This document shows positions 28,891 to 36,284 of a stretch of DNA of 64,000 nucleotides, one piece after another (position 1 is the first letter of the stretch; each line of letters begins with the position of its first letter). Source of the DNA: Pedobacter sp. (lineage in GTDB: Bacteria; Bacteroidota; Bacteroidia; Sphingobacteriales; Sphingobacteriaceae). Made by a program: the position numbers and the translations under genes. The notes beneath the pieces were generated by a model, which was not told where the DNA came from, searched no databases, and saw only the letters and a list, made by a program, of their open reading frames with translations. Location of the stretch: assembly GCF_031119335.1 (NCBI RefSeq), contig NZ_JAVHXT010000005.1:124001-188000 (forward strand), read 5' to 3'.

Positions 28891-30180
28891 TTAATAATGG
28901 CACTTACCACACTCTAAACCACCCAGCAACGCTGGTGTAATTTTCTCACCTTTTTTGATTTTCTCGTGAGCTGCAATTACGTTAGCATAAAAAGCATCGT
29001 TTTTCTTGCCAGAGATATCAGCATCTTTGTGACAGTTCACACACCATTTCATGGTTAGCGGAGAATATTGATAAACTTCCTCCATTGTGTTAACCGGACC
29101 GTGACAAGCGAAACAAACTGGATCTTTAGGGTTCAAACCTGCTTCTTTACGAATAGCTTCTTCACCTACTACTACGTGCTGAGAGTGGTTAAAGTAAGCG
29201 AAATCTGGCAAGTTATGTACACGTACCCACTCAATTGGCTGCTCTTTAGTCTTATCGTAAGTTTGAGTATCTGGGTTATAGCCTAAAGCGTTATAGATTT
29301 TTTGAATTTCTGGAGAAATCAAACCATCATCTGTTCTTGCTTGTACGTTTTTATGACAGTTCATACAAACGTTTAACGAAGGAATAGTTGAGTTTTTAGA
29401 TTTGAAAGCACCGGTGTGACAGTACTGACAATCGATTTGATTGATACCAGCGTGTAATTCGTGAGAGAATTTAATTGGCTGCGTTGGTTGATATCCAGTG
29501 TGAACACCAGTTTCCCACATACCCATCCAACCGAAAGAACCTAACACCATTACTAAACACAATACGGTAAAGAATACAAATTTCTTGTTTTTGAACAAGC
29601 CTTTTACGCCAGTAACTAAAGAAACATTTTCTTCTTCTGCTATAACAATACCTTGTTTTTCAAGGATTAGGCGCTCAAGCATTTTAACCGCTCTACCTAA
29701 AACTACCAATACAATGATAGAAAGAACGATGATGGCAATTACACCCGCGATTGAAAGGCTAGAAACACCTTCATCTACAGCTACCGGACCATCTACCTTT
29801 GCTTTTTTCGGCTCGCCTTCTTTACCATAAGCAATGATACTTTTGATTTGATCATCAGTTAAAGTAGGGAAAGCCGTCATCTCTGATGGAGAGAATTTAG
29901 CTGCTTCGATAGCTTGTTTGTTACCCGAAGCAATTAAAGCTTGGTTGTTTTTAATCCATGGAATTAAATACGATTCTTCCAAAGTCTGCATTTTTGGAGT
30001 TAATGCAGGCCCAGTACCATCGTGATCCAACGCGTGACAAGAAGCACACTTAGACTTAAATAAAGTCCTTCCTTCTACAACATCTTGCGCTTTCGATACA
30101 TTTACAATTAAAAAAGATAGACCAGCTAAAACAAATGCAGCTTTTCTAAGTTTTTTAAGTCCGAATGAGATATTCCTCAT
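28891..30180 (-). CDS. actA: Alternative complex III subunit ActA, multiheme cytochrome c with six CxxCH motifs
   Basis: A 429-residue membrane-anchored multiheme cytochrome. After a signal peptide (ending VSKAQ), residues 45-49 (CASCH) belong to a small monoheme cytochrome c domain. A helix at about 145-168 and another at about 198-220 follow. The C-terminal part has five more motifs: CQYCH, CMNCH, CFACH, CVNCH and CGKCH. The classic ActA is described as pentaheme, so the N-terminal domain is an addition relative to that. The last motif ends one residue before the stop (CGKCHY). This is the first gene of the respiratory block. Confidence 0.93.
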   Translation of the reverse strand: MRNISFGLKKLRKAAFVLAGLSFLIVNVSKAQDVVEGRTLFKSKCASCHALDHDGTGPALTPKMQTLEESYLIPWIKNNQALIASGNKQAIEAAKFSPSEMTAFPTLTDDQIKSIIAYGKEGEPKKAKVDGPVAVDEGVSSLSIAGVIAIIVLSIIVLVVLGRAVKMLERLILEKQGIVIAEEENVSLVTGVKGLFKNKKFVFFTVLCLVMVLGSFGWMGMWETGVHTGYQPTQPIKFSHELHAGINQIDCQYCHTGAFKSKNSTIPSLNVCMNCHKNVQARTDDGLISPEIQKIYNALGYNPDTQTYDKTKEQPIEWVRVHNLPDFAYFNHSQHVVVGEEAIRKEAGLNPKDPVCFACHGPVNTMEEVYQYSPLTMKWCVNCHKDADISGKKNDAFYANVIAAHEKIKKGEKITPALLGGLECGKCHY

Positions 30181-30262
30181 AATGAGTATTTTATGCTTTA
30201 TATTGAAATAAAATTGTTAATCTAAGTGATGAATGATGATTTACCTCTCAGAAATAATTGGA

Positions 30263-30270
30263 CAAAAGTA
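30263..30270 (-). promoter_or_regulatory. Possible -7 box for the act operon
   Basis: The minus strand reads TACTTTTG, matching the Bacteroidota -7 consensus TAnnTTTG, about 85 bases before the actA start. A TTG triplet lies upstream but at 16 bases, shorter than the usual spacing, so the assignment is tentative. Confidence 0.4.
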
Positions 30271-30366
30271 AGCTTTATTAGCATACCAATGACATATTAA
30301 TGACAGTGAAATACAATTTATAATCATTCTAAACTATTGCGTTTTTATAGGCTAGCGTTAAATAAA

Positions 30367-30391
30367 TCGGCGATTTTTATCAAATCGCCGA
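30367..30391 (-). terminator. Hairpin after the deoxyhypusine-synthase-like gene
   Basis: A 10-base perfect stem (TCGGCGATTT with its complement, loop of 5) lies 44 bases past the stop at 30435. On the minus strand it is followed by TATTTAA, a weak U-tract. It ends that transcript before the act promoter. Confidence 0.6.
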
Positions 30392-30434
30392 CATTGATCA
30401 GGTTATTTTCTGACCTAGATATTTTGATTTTTAA

Positions 30435-31415
30435 TTATTGCTTTAAAATCCAAGCAAACATTAATGGCGCTACGATTGTTGCGTCACTTTCTACGATGAA
30501 TTTTGGCGTATGAATATCTAACTTACCCCAGGTAATCTTCTCATTTGGAACAGCTCCAGAGTAAGAACCATACGAAGTAGTAGAGTCTGAAATTTGGCAA
30601 AAATAACTCCAGAAAGGAATGTTTTCCATCTCCATATCTTGATAAAGCATTGGCACTACACAAATAGGGAAATCGCCCGCAATACCACCGCCAATTTGGA
30701 AGAAACCTATCCCCTTTCCTTCAGAGTTTTTCACATACCAATCTGCTAACCAGCCCATGTACTCGATACCGCTTTTCATGGTTGTAGCTTTAAATTCGTT
30801 TTTAATTACATAAGAAGCGAAGATGTTGCCCATGGTGCTATCTTCCCATCCTGGCACTACAATAGGCAAGTTTTTCTCAGCCGCTGCTAACATCCACGAG
30901 TTTTTAGAGTCAATTTCATAGTATTGCTCCAATACGCCGCTTAATAACATTTTGTACATGAACTCGTGTGGGAAATAACGCTCACCTTTGTCATCAGCAT
31001 CTTTCCAAATGGCGTGGATATGTTTTTGCAAACGACGGAAAGCCTCCTCTTCCGGAATACAAGTATCTGTAACACGGTTATAGTGATTTTCCAACAAATC
31101 CCACTCGTCTTGCGGACTTAAATCGCGGTAATTAGGTACCCTTTTATAGTGCGAATGAGCAACCAGGTTCATGATATCCTCTTCTAAGTTAGCTCCGGTA
31201 CAAGAAATTATAGACACTTTGTCTTGTCTAATCATCTCTGCCAACGATATGCCCAATTCGGCGGTACTCATCGCTCCAGCTAGGGTAATCATCATTTTAC
31301 CACCTTCGTCTAAATGCGTTTCGTAACCTTTAGCCGCATCCATCATAGCTGCAGCATTAAAATGGAGGTAGTTAGTCTCCATGAATTTCGATATTGGTCC
31401 TCTGTTAGTACTCAT
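30435..31415 (-). CDS. Deoxyhypusine synthase family protein
   Basis: About 326 residues, NAD-dependent DHS fold. It has the family start MSTNRGPISKFMETNYLHFNA, a LAGAMSTAELGISLAEMI segment, SCTGANLEEDI, and near the C-terminus the region ITWGKLDIHTPKF with the catalytic lysine (WGK) conserved. Eukaryotes use this enzyme to modify eIF5A, which bacteria lack. Bacterial relatives are thought to act on free polyamines (homospermidine-synthase-like); the true substrate here is unknown. I start at the ATG at 31415; the ATG at 31442 adds nine residues that include the promoter-proximal leader. Confidence 0.88.
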   Translation of the reverse strand: MSTNRGPISKFMETNYLHFNAAAMMDAAKGYETHLDEGGKMMITLAGAMSTAELGISLAEMIRQDKVSIISCTGANLEEDIMNLVAHSHYKRVPNYRDLSPQDEWDLLENHYNRVTDTCIPEEEAFRRLQKHIHAIWKDADDKGERYFPHEFMYKMLLSGVLEQYYEIDSKNSWMLAAAEKNLPIVVPGWEDSTMGNIFASYVIKNEFKATTMKSGIEYMGWLADWYVKNSEGKGIGFFQIGGGIAGDFPICVVPMLYQDMEMENIPFWSYFCQISDSTTSYGSYSGAVPNEKITWGKLDIHTPKFIVESDATIVAPLMFAWILKQ

Positions 31416-31439
31416 TTTATATTCATTTTGTTTTCGCCG

Positions 31440-31447
31440 CAAAAATA
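31440..31447 (-). promoter_or_regulatory. Possible -7 box before the deoxyhypusine-synthase-like gene
   Basis: The minus strand reads TATTTTTG, fitting TAnnTTTG, 25 bases before the chosen start codon. No TTG is found at the usual distance upstream. This placement supports the start at 31415 over the one at 31442, which would lie at the box itself. Confidence 0.45.
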
Positions 31448-31682
31448 CAAATGATTTACGATTTTAGGTTACGATTTACGATTTGATATGAAAGGCGCTT
31501 ATATGAACCATATAGACACATAGCTTTTAGAAAAAAACATTTCAACTAGCACTACATAAACAAATGCCCCAGCTTTCTACAAATTCATCTTCCATTATTG
31601 GTAAATCCAGCGAGCCTATGTTTCTATGTGTTGTCTTTTTCATCAAACGCTTCTTTTCGAACTGCAACAATAATAAAATACC

Positions 31683-31690
31683 TAGCTTTG
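31683..31690 (+). promoter_or_regulatory. Possible -7 box before the MFS transporter
   Basis: TAGCTTTG fits TAnnTTTG and lies 20 bases before the ATG at 31711, leaving a leader of about 14 bases. No convincing -33 TTG is present. Confidence 0.4.
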
Positions 31691-31710
31691 TATAAATCCC
31701 TTTCGTTAAC

Positions 31711-32922
31711 ATGAATACAAATTCTTCAGATACTAGCAAAACCAACGCAACTGTGTTTCCAATTTTGTTTGCTTTGAGTTTTTCGCACCTCCTTAATGAT
31801 ACGATACAATCTTTAATACCTGCAATTTATCCGCTAGTAAAAAATTCTTATCAACTTACATTTTCGCAAATTGGTTTAATTACGCTTACTTTTCAATTAG
31901 CAGCCTCATTATTCCAACCGTTTGTTGGTTTATATACTGATAAAAAACCTCAACCCTATTCTTTAGCTATAGGAATGGGATTTACCTTAATAGGTTTGAT
32001 TACGCTATCACTTTCAAATAGCTTTTACCTGATCTTATTTTCAGTAGCTTTAGTAGGAACAGGCTCATCGATCTTTCATCCGGAGGCATCGAGAATGGCA
32101 CATGCCGCATCTGGCGGAAAAAAGGGCTTGGCGCAGTCGGTATTTCAATTGGGTGGAAATTTCGGCAGTTCTATAGGCCCGCTATTGGCGGCTTGGATCA
32201 TTGTTCCAAAAGGACAATTTAGTGTGATTTGGTTTTCGGTAATTGCGCTATTGGCGATAATGGTACTAAGTTATGTTGGCAAGTGGTATAAAGGATATAT
32301 TACTAATCGCGAAGCAAAGAAAGGAAGTTTGGTTTCAGATGGGCATCAGCTATCTAAAAGAACAGTAGCCTCTGCAATAGTCATATTACTTGTTTTAATT
32401 TTCTCGAAATACTTTTACATGGCGAGCTTAACCAGCTATTTCACGTTTTATCTGATCGACAAATTTCACGTTTCGGTGCAAACTTCACAGATTTATTTGT
32501 TCGTGTTTTTGTTCTCGGTTGCCGCAGGAACTTTATTAGGCGGCCCAATTGGCGATAAGATTGGTCGTAAATATGTGATTTGGGTATCTATTTTAGGCGC
32601 CGCTCCTTTTGCCTTGTTGTTACCTCATGCTAATCTATTTTGGACTGGTATTTTAATTGTTCCTATCGGGATGATTTTGGCTTCTGCTTTTTCTGCAATT
32701 TTGGTTTACGCACAAGAATTAATCCCAGGAAAGGTTGGTTTAGTTGCAGGACTATTCTTTGGTTTCGCCTTTGGCATGGGTGGTTTAGGCTCTGCCTTAA
32801 TTGGAAATTTGGCCGATAAAACAAGCATCAACTATGTTTTTCATGTTTGTGCTTACTTGCCATTAATTGGATTGATAACGATGTTTTTACCAAATATTAG
32901 CACCACGAGGAAAAAGAAATAA
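31711..32922 (+). CDS. MFS transporter, fosmidomycin-resistance (Fsr) type
   Basis: A 403-residue, 12-helix major facilitator. The opening SHLLNDTIQSLIPAIYPLVK is the hallmark of Fsr-type exporters. The loop 2-3 motif (GLYTDKKPQPYSLAIGM) and the loop 8-9 motif (GGPIGDKIGRKYVIW) are intact. The central stretch HPEASRMAHAASGGKKGLAQS is also typical. Known Fsr proteins expel fosmidomycin or related compounds, but the natural substrate is unclear. It is a single gene, divergent from the deoxyhypusine-synthase-like gene. Confidence 0.88.
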   Translation: MNTNSSDTSKTNATVFPILFALSFSHLLNDTIQSLIPAIYPLVKNSYQLTFSQIGLITLTFQLAASLFQPFVGLYTDKKPQPYSLAIGMGFTLIGLITLSLSNSFYLILFSVALVGTGSSIFHPEASRMAHAASGGKKGLAQSVFQLGGNFGSSIGPLLAAWIIVPKGQFSVIWFSVIALLAIMVLSYVGKWYKGYITNREAKKGSLVSDGHQLSKRTVASAIVILLVLIFSKYFYMASLTSYFTFYLIDKFHVSVQTSQIYLFVFLFSVAAGTLLGGPIGDKIGRKYVIWVSILGAAPFALLLPHANLFWTGILIVPIGMILASAFSAILVYAQELIPGKVGLVAGLFFGFAFGMGGLGSALIGNLADKTSINYVFHVCAYLPLIGLITMFLPNISTTRKKK

Positions 32923-33079
32923 TTTAACCGTAAAGTGATGGTAAAGTTGGAAATGTAAATTCTTGTAGCATCTTTAGCCTTGCCTAATCCGAATTTTGTT
33001 TTCATGCGTTCTTAGCAATTTTGTTTCATTCAGCCCTACGGCTTTCAGTGCCAAATTGCATAGACTAGCTTCTTATTTT

Positions 33080-33256
33080 AACGTGAGTTTTGGGTCTTGA
33101 TTCGTCATTGCGAGGTACGAAGCAATCCTACTACTATCGCTAGGCAACAAAACTACCGCTTTAAGATTGCTTCGTACCTCGCAATGACGATACTTTTTTA
33201 GGCTACAAAAAAGATAACACATTGACATCCAGCTAAAAATATCCAAAACTCACGTT
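33080..33256. repeat. Nested double palindrome (REP-like core inside an outer inverted repeat)
   Basis: In the 441-base gap 32923-33363 a perfect 26-base inverted repeat (33102-33127 with 33165-33190, beginning TCGTCATTGCGAGG) encloses 37 bases. It is itself enclosed by a perfect 14-base inverted repeat AACGTGAGTTTTGG (33080-33093) and its complement (33243-33256). The core belongs to the CATTGCGAGG/GATTGCTTCG class of dispersed palindromes. The rest of the gap shows no gene or clear signal. Confidence 0.8.
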
Positions 33257-33363
33257 ATTTTAACACCATATAATCGGATGATGTACGTGAATTCTAAAAG
33301 CGTTACTAATTAAGTTACCGTATGTAACTGCTTCAGGGCTGCGTTCCTCGTAATTATGATGGA

Positions 33364-34443
33364 TTATTTTTCGACACTTTTATTAAACAATCTAATTATC
33401 TCCTTATTAAACCTTTGTGGCTCTTCAAAAACAGGACTATGACCAGACCTTTCAAACTTAATAAACTCCTTATTGGGCGCCTTTAAAATATTCACATATT
33501 TTTCAACCAATTCCCAAGGGGTGTTATAGTCATATGCTCCTGAGATAAAAAAACAAGGAACTATCTGTTTAAAAAAATCAAAATTGTTAAAATCAGGGTC
33601 GTAAATAATATTTCCAGCAGAAAAACCTGATGCTTTACCATATTTCAGCAAATCAAAGAAAGAGTATTCCCTCGATATCCAAATGGCCAAGATCCAGTCC
33701 AAATAATTCCTTTTTTTGTACCTCTCCCCACCAAGTTTCAAAAGCCACTCTTTTTGTTTAACTATTCCCCAAAAGCCCATCTTATACATCTTAGAGTAAT
33801 CTCCAGATTGGGGTTCCCCAATCCCTTGCAATTCTTTTATAGCCTTTATATTATTCGTCTCTAATGCCCTACCCAAAGTATAACGATAAGAAGCTAGCTC
33901 ACCTTCATAAGCGGCTAGTTCCTGTCCAATCCCAACGTAAGCAATAAAGTTTTCAGGATTCTTCTGAACTGCGTATAAACCTAGCCTTGAGCCCCAAGAA
34001 TGGCCAACAAGAAATATTTTTTCAACCTTAAACCGAACCTTCAAATAACTAACCAAAGTATCTACATCTTGTTGATATTTAGCAACCTTTATTTCTTCTC
34101 TCGATGTCCGCTTGTCATAGGATTTTCCCGCATTCCTCTGGTCCCAATACACCACCGTGAAATAATCCTCCAGCTCACTATTAAACTTCCTTAACAAAGC
34201 CGTAGCAGATGCACCTGGTCCACCATGCAAAAACAGCAAAATAGGATTATTTATATTCTTTCCTCTGATCAAAACATATTGCTTGGTCTTATTAATATTT
34301 AGATACTTTATTTCTGAAATACCACTCGGAGTTTTGATACTCCTTGTCGAAGTACATGATGTCAGCGAACACATTAAAGCAGCAGTCAAAAAACAAAGAA
34401 AAAAACCAAGATAGCTCCAACAGCCTAATTTCAAGACATTCAT
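33364..34443 (-). CDS. Alpha/beta hydrolase lipoprotein (proline iminopeptidase-like)
   Basis: About 359 residues. An N-terminal hydrophobic segment ends in CSLTSC, a lipobox, so it is probably a lipoprotein. The hydrolase fold shows HGGPGASATALLRKF (oxyanion loop of the prolyl-iminopeptidase branch), the strand VVYWDQRNAGKS, the nucleophile elbow GHSWGS, the acid in GAYDYNTPW and the catalytic histidine in RSGHSPVFEEP. The triad is complete. The substrate is unknown; peptide or ester cleavage is likely from the family. It is a lone gene; ATG at 34458 would add five residues. Its AT- and Lys-rich coding hints at later acquisition. Confidence 0.82.
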   Translation of the reverse strand: MNVLKLGCWSYLGFFLCFLTAALMCSLTSCTSTRSIKTPSGISEIKYLNINKTKQYVLIRGKNINNPILLFLHGGPGASATALLRKFNSELEDYFTVVYWDQRNAGKSYDKRTSREEIKVAKYQQDVDTLVSYLKVRFKVEKIFLVGHSWGSRLGLYAVQKNPENFIAYVGIGQELAAYEGELASYRYTLGRALETNNIKAIKELQGIGEPQSGDYSKMYKMGFWGIVKQKEWLLKLGGERYKKRNYLDWILAIWISREYSFFDLLKYGKASGFSAGNIIYDPDFNNFDFFKQIVPCFFISGAYDYNTPWELVEKYVNILKAPNKEFIKFERSGHSPVFEEPQRFNKEIIRLFNKSVEK

Positions 34444-34605
34444 TTTAGCAATTATCATTAAGCATTTAAAAAAGGGCTGAGATTAACCACTCTATTTTTC
34501 ATTCCCCTTAAAAATTCAAACCTAATACAGTTGATTAATATAAAGTATGCTAACGACACTTATTTCGAACATTCTTTTATTCTAACGAAACTCACATCTT
34601 GCTAA

Positions 34606-34682
34606 ACTGTCAAAAAATCTGAAGGGGAACCAATCTAATATTTGTTGCGAGAAGGGGAATAAAGAATATAGGCAGTAATGAC
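34606..34682 (-). pseudogene. Decayed 5' end of a second GIY-YIG nuclease gene
   Basis: Read on the minus strand, this stretch matches the first 25 or so codons of the GIY-YIG gene at 35040: [19 protein letters not shown] there against [23 protein letters not shown] here. The start codon is replaced by GTC, and the second Tyr of the YYIG motif is a TAG stop. It lies at the same distance past a terminator as in the intact unit, about 357 bases away. It is a remnant of a duplicated unit. Confidence 0.8.
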
Positions 34683-34704
34683 CTTAGTAAGATTCTCAGT
34701 AAAA

Positions 34705-34736
34705 ATAAAAGCCTCGCTAGTAGAACTAACAAGGCT
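34705..34736 (-). terminator. Terminator copy 2 of the tRNA-Val unit
   Basis: It has the same hairpin as at 35057-35090 (arms AGCCTTGTTAGT and ACTAGCGAGGCT on the minus strand, with wobble pairs). The T-run is interrupted (TTTTATTTTT). It follows the damaged tRNA copy. Confidence 0.65.
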
Positions 34737-34737
34737 C

Positions 34738-35049
<312 letters not shown>

Positions 35050-35056
35050 TCAAAAA

Positions 35057-35090
35057 ACAAAAAAGCCTCGCTAGTAGAACTAACAAGGCT
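35057..35090 (-). terminator. Terminator of the tRNA-Val operon
   Basis: A 12-pair hairpin (35064-35090, arms AGCCTTGTTAGT / ACTAGCGAGGCT, three-base loop) is followed on the minus strand by TTTTTTGTTTTTTG. It lies 6 bases past the second tRNA-Val. Confidence 0.85.
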
Positions 35091-35095
35091 TTATG

Positions 35096-35170
35096 TGGAA
35101 AATGAGGGATTCGAACCCCCGACCCCCTCGGTGTAAACGAGGTGCTCTGAACCAGCTGAGCTAATTTTCC
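35096..35170 (-). tRNA. tRNA-Val (anticodon UAC)
   Basis: A 75-base cloverleaf: acceptor GGAAAAT / ATTTTCC, D-arm GCTCAGCTGGTTCAGAGC, anticodon arm CCTCG-TTTACAC-CGAGG with TAC at 35135-35133, and T-arm with GGTTCGAATCC. CCA is not encoded. It is identical to the upstream copy at 35215-35289. Confidence 0.97.
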
Positions 35171-35214
35171 AGTGTTTTATTTATTATCATTTACAATCCA
35201 GTAAACTTATTATG

Positions 35215-35289
35215 TGGAAAATGAGGGATTCGAACCCCCGACCCCCTCGGTGTAAACGAGGTGCTCTGAACCAGCTGAGCTAATTTTCC
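35215..35289 (-). tRNA. tRNA-Val (anticodon UAC), first of the pair
   Basis: It has the same 75-base sequence as 35096-35170, with TAC at 35254-35252. The two are separated by 44 bases and share one promoter and one terminator. Confidence 0.97.
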
Positions 35290-35343
35290 AGTATTTCAAT
35301 TTCCCTAAGTATTTCGGATAACCACCGATTTCGTTTGGGAATG

Positions 35344-35373
35344 CAAATATAGTGTTATAATATTTCTTTACAA
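35344..35373 (-). promoter_or_regulatory. Promoter of the tRNA-Val pair
   Basis: On the minus strand TTG (35373-35371), 19 bases, then TATATTTG (35351-35344) form a full Bacteroidota housekeeping promoter. It lies about 55 bases before the first tRNA and just past the recO stop. Confidence 0.75.
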
Positions 35374-35390
35374 TTCTTTTTTTATTTTTT

Positions 35391-36116
35391 TTAAGAAAGC
35401 ACCTCTTCTAATATCTGATGTGATTTCACCTGCCCAAAAGACGCTGTATGCAACTGATAGTAAATCAATATTTTATCGAGCAACAATCGTCTATAAGCAT
35501 TCGTAAATCGTACCTCATTAATTTTCTTAATCGATGTATTTAACAATAACAATAATGAATTTCCCTGCTCATCATCGGTAAAATATGGATGCATTGGCGA
35601 TAATGAAGTGAAATTACCTTCCTGCAAATCGAAATACTTTTGGTCTGGCCTAGTCTGTGGTTGTGGAGCAAAACCTAAAAACCGCGTTAGCTTCATCAAA
35701 AACGACAAATGAAAGTTAACGCTGAGTTCTTCGCTTTCATCGAACCAACTAATCGCATTATAAAGATACTCAAACAATTGCTCATCCACATGTTGCTGCC
35801 TAATGCTTTTATACAATACTTCATTTAAAAACTGAACAATTGTGTTTTTGATTACATTGTAAGGAATACTTTTGAACATAGGCATCGGCCTAGCTTCCGA
35901 CACCCTTTGTATCTGTGTGTTCTGCTTATGATATACCACCATATCTAACAAATGTAACGGCTGCAAAAAATTGATCGGAATTTTCGCCTTTGCCTTTTTA
36001 ACACCATTAACAAGATACGATTGAATGCCAAACTTTTCAGTAAAAACCTGCACAACTACACTGCTTTCATTGTAGTTTATAGTTTTTAAAACAATTCCTC
36101 TGGTTTTATACAGCAT
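35391..36116 (-). CDS. recO: DNA repair protein RecO
   Basis: A 241-residue RecO. The N-terminal OB fold starts MLYKTRGIVLKTINYNESS with VFTEKFG and the LVNGVKKAK motif, followed by the helical C-terminal domain (NTIVQFLNEVLYKSIRQQ, LMKLTRFLGFAPQPQ). RecO anneals single strands and loads RecA with RecR. The zinc-binding cysteines seen in some RecO proteins are absent, as is usual in this phylum. It is divergent from the MMPL gene across 168 bases. Confidence 0.93.
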   Translation of the reverse strand: MLYKTRGIVLKTINYNESSVVVQVFTEKFGIQSYLVNGVKKAKAKIPINFLQPLHLLDMVVYHKQNTQIQRVSEARPMPMFKSIPYNVIKNTIVQFLNEVLYKSIRQQHVDEQLFEYLYNAISWFDESEELSVNFHLSFLMKLTRFLGFAPQPQTRPDQKYFDLQEGNFTSLSPMHPYFTDDEQGNSLLLLLNTSIKKINEVRFTNAYRRLLLDKILIYYQLHTASFGQVKSHQILEEVLS

Positions 36117-36132
36117 CTAAAAATCTTTGGCA

Positions 36133-36140
36133 CAAAAATA
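36133..36140 (-). promoter_or_regulatory. Possible -7 box for recO
   Basis: The minus strand reads TATTTTTG 17 bases before the recO ATG. It matches TAnnTTTG, but no TTG lies at the usual distance. Confidence 0.45.
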
Positions 36141-36284
36141 ATCAAAGCAACAACTAAACTGATTACAACTTACAACAATTACCTTAAAACCTTGTTTATA
36201 ATGGCAAGATTAACGCATATTTAAACTGTCACATTTGGCAATCCGTCAATTTTATGCGTTCTTTACACTTTCTTAAAGATTTAT

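Noticed and set aside
31542..31745. 67-codon open frame on the minus strand over the start of the MFS gene
   Set aside because: It overlaps the promoter and first codons of a well-supported transporter; the predicted peptide has no recognisable feature.
33102..33190. CRISPR-like repeat
   Set aside because: There are only two arms in inverted orientation, no direct repeats with spacers and no cas genes.
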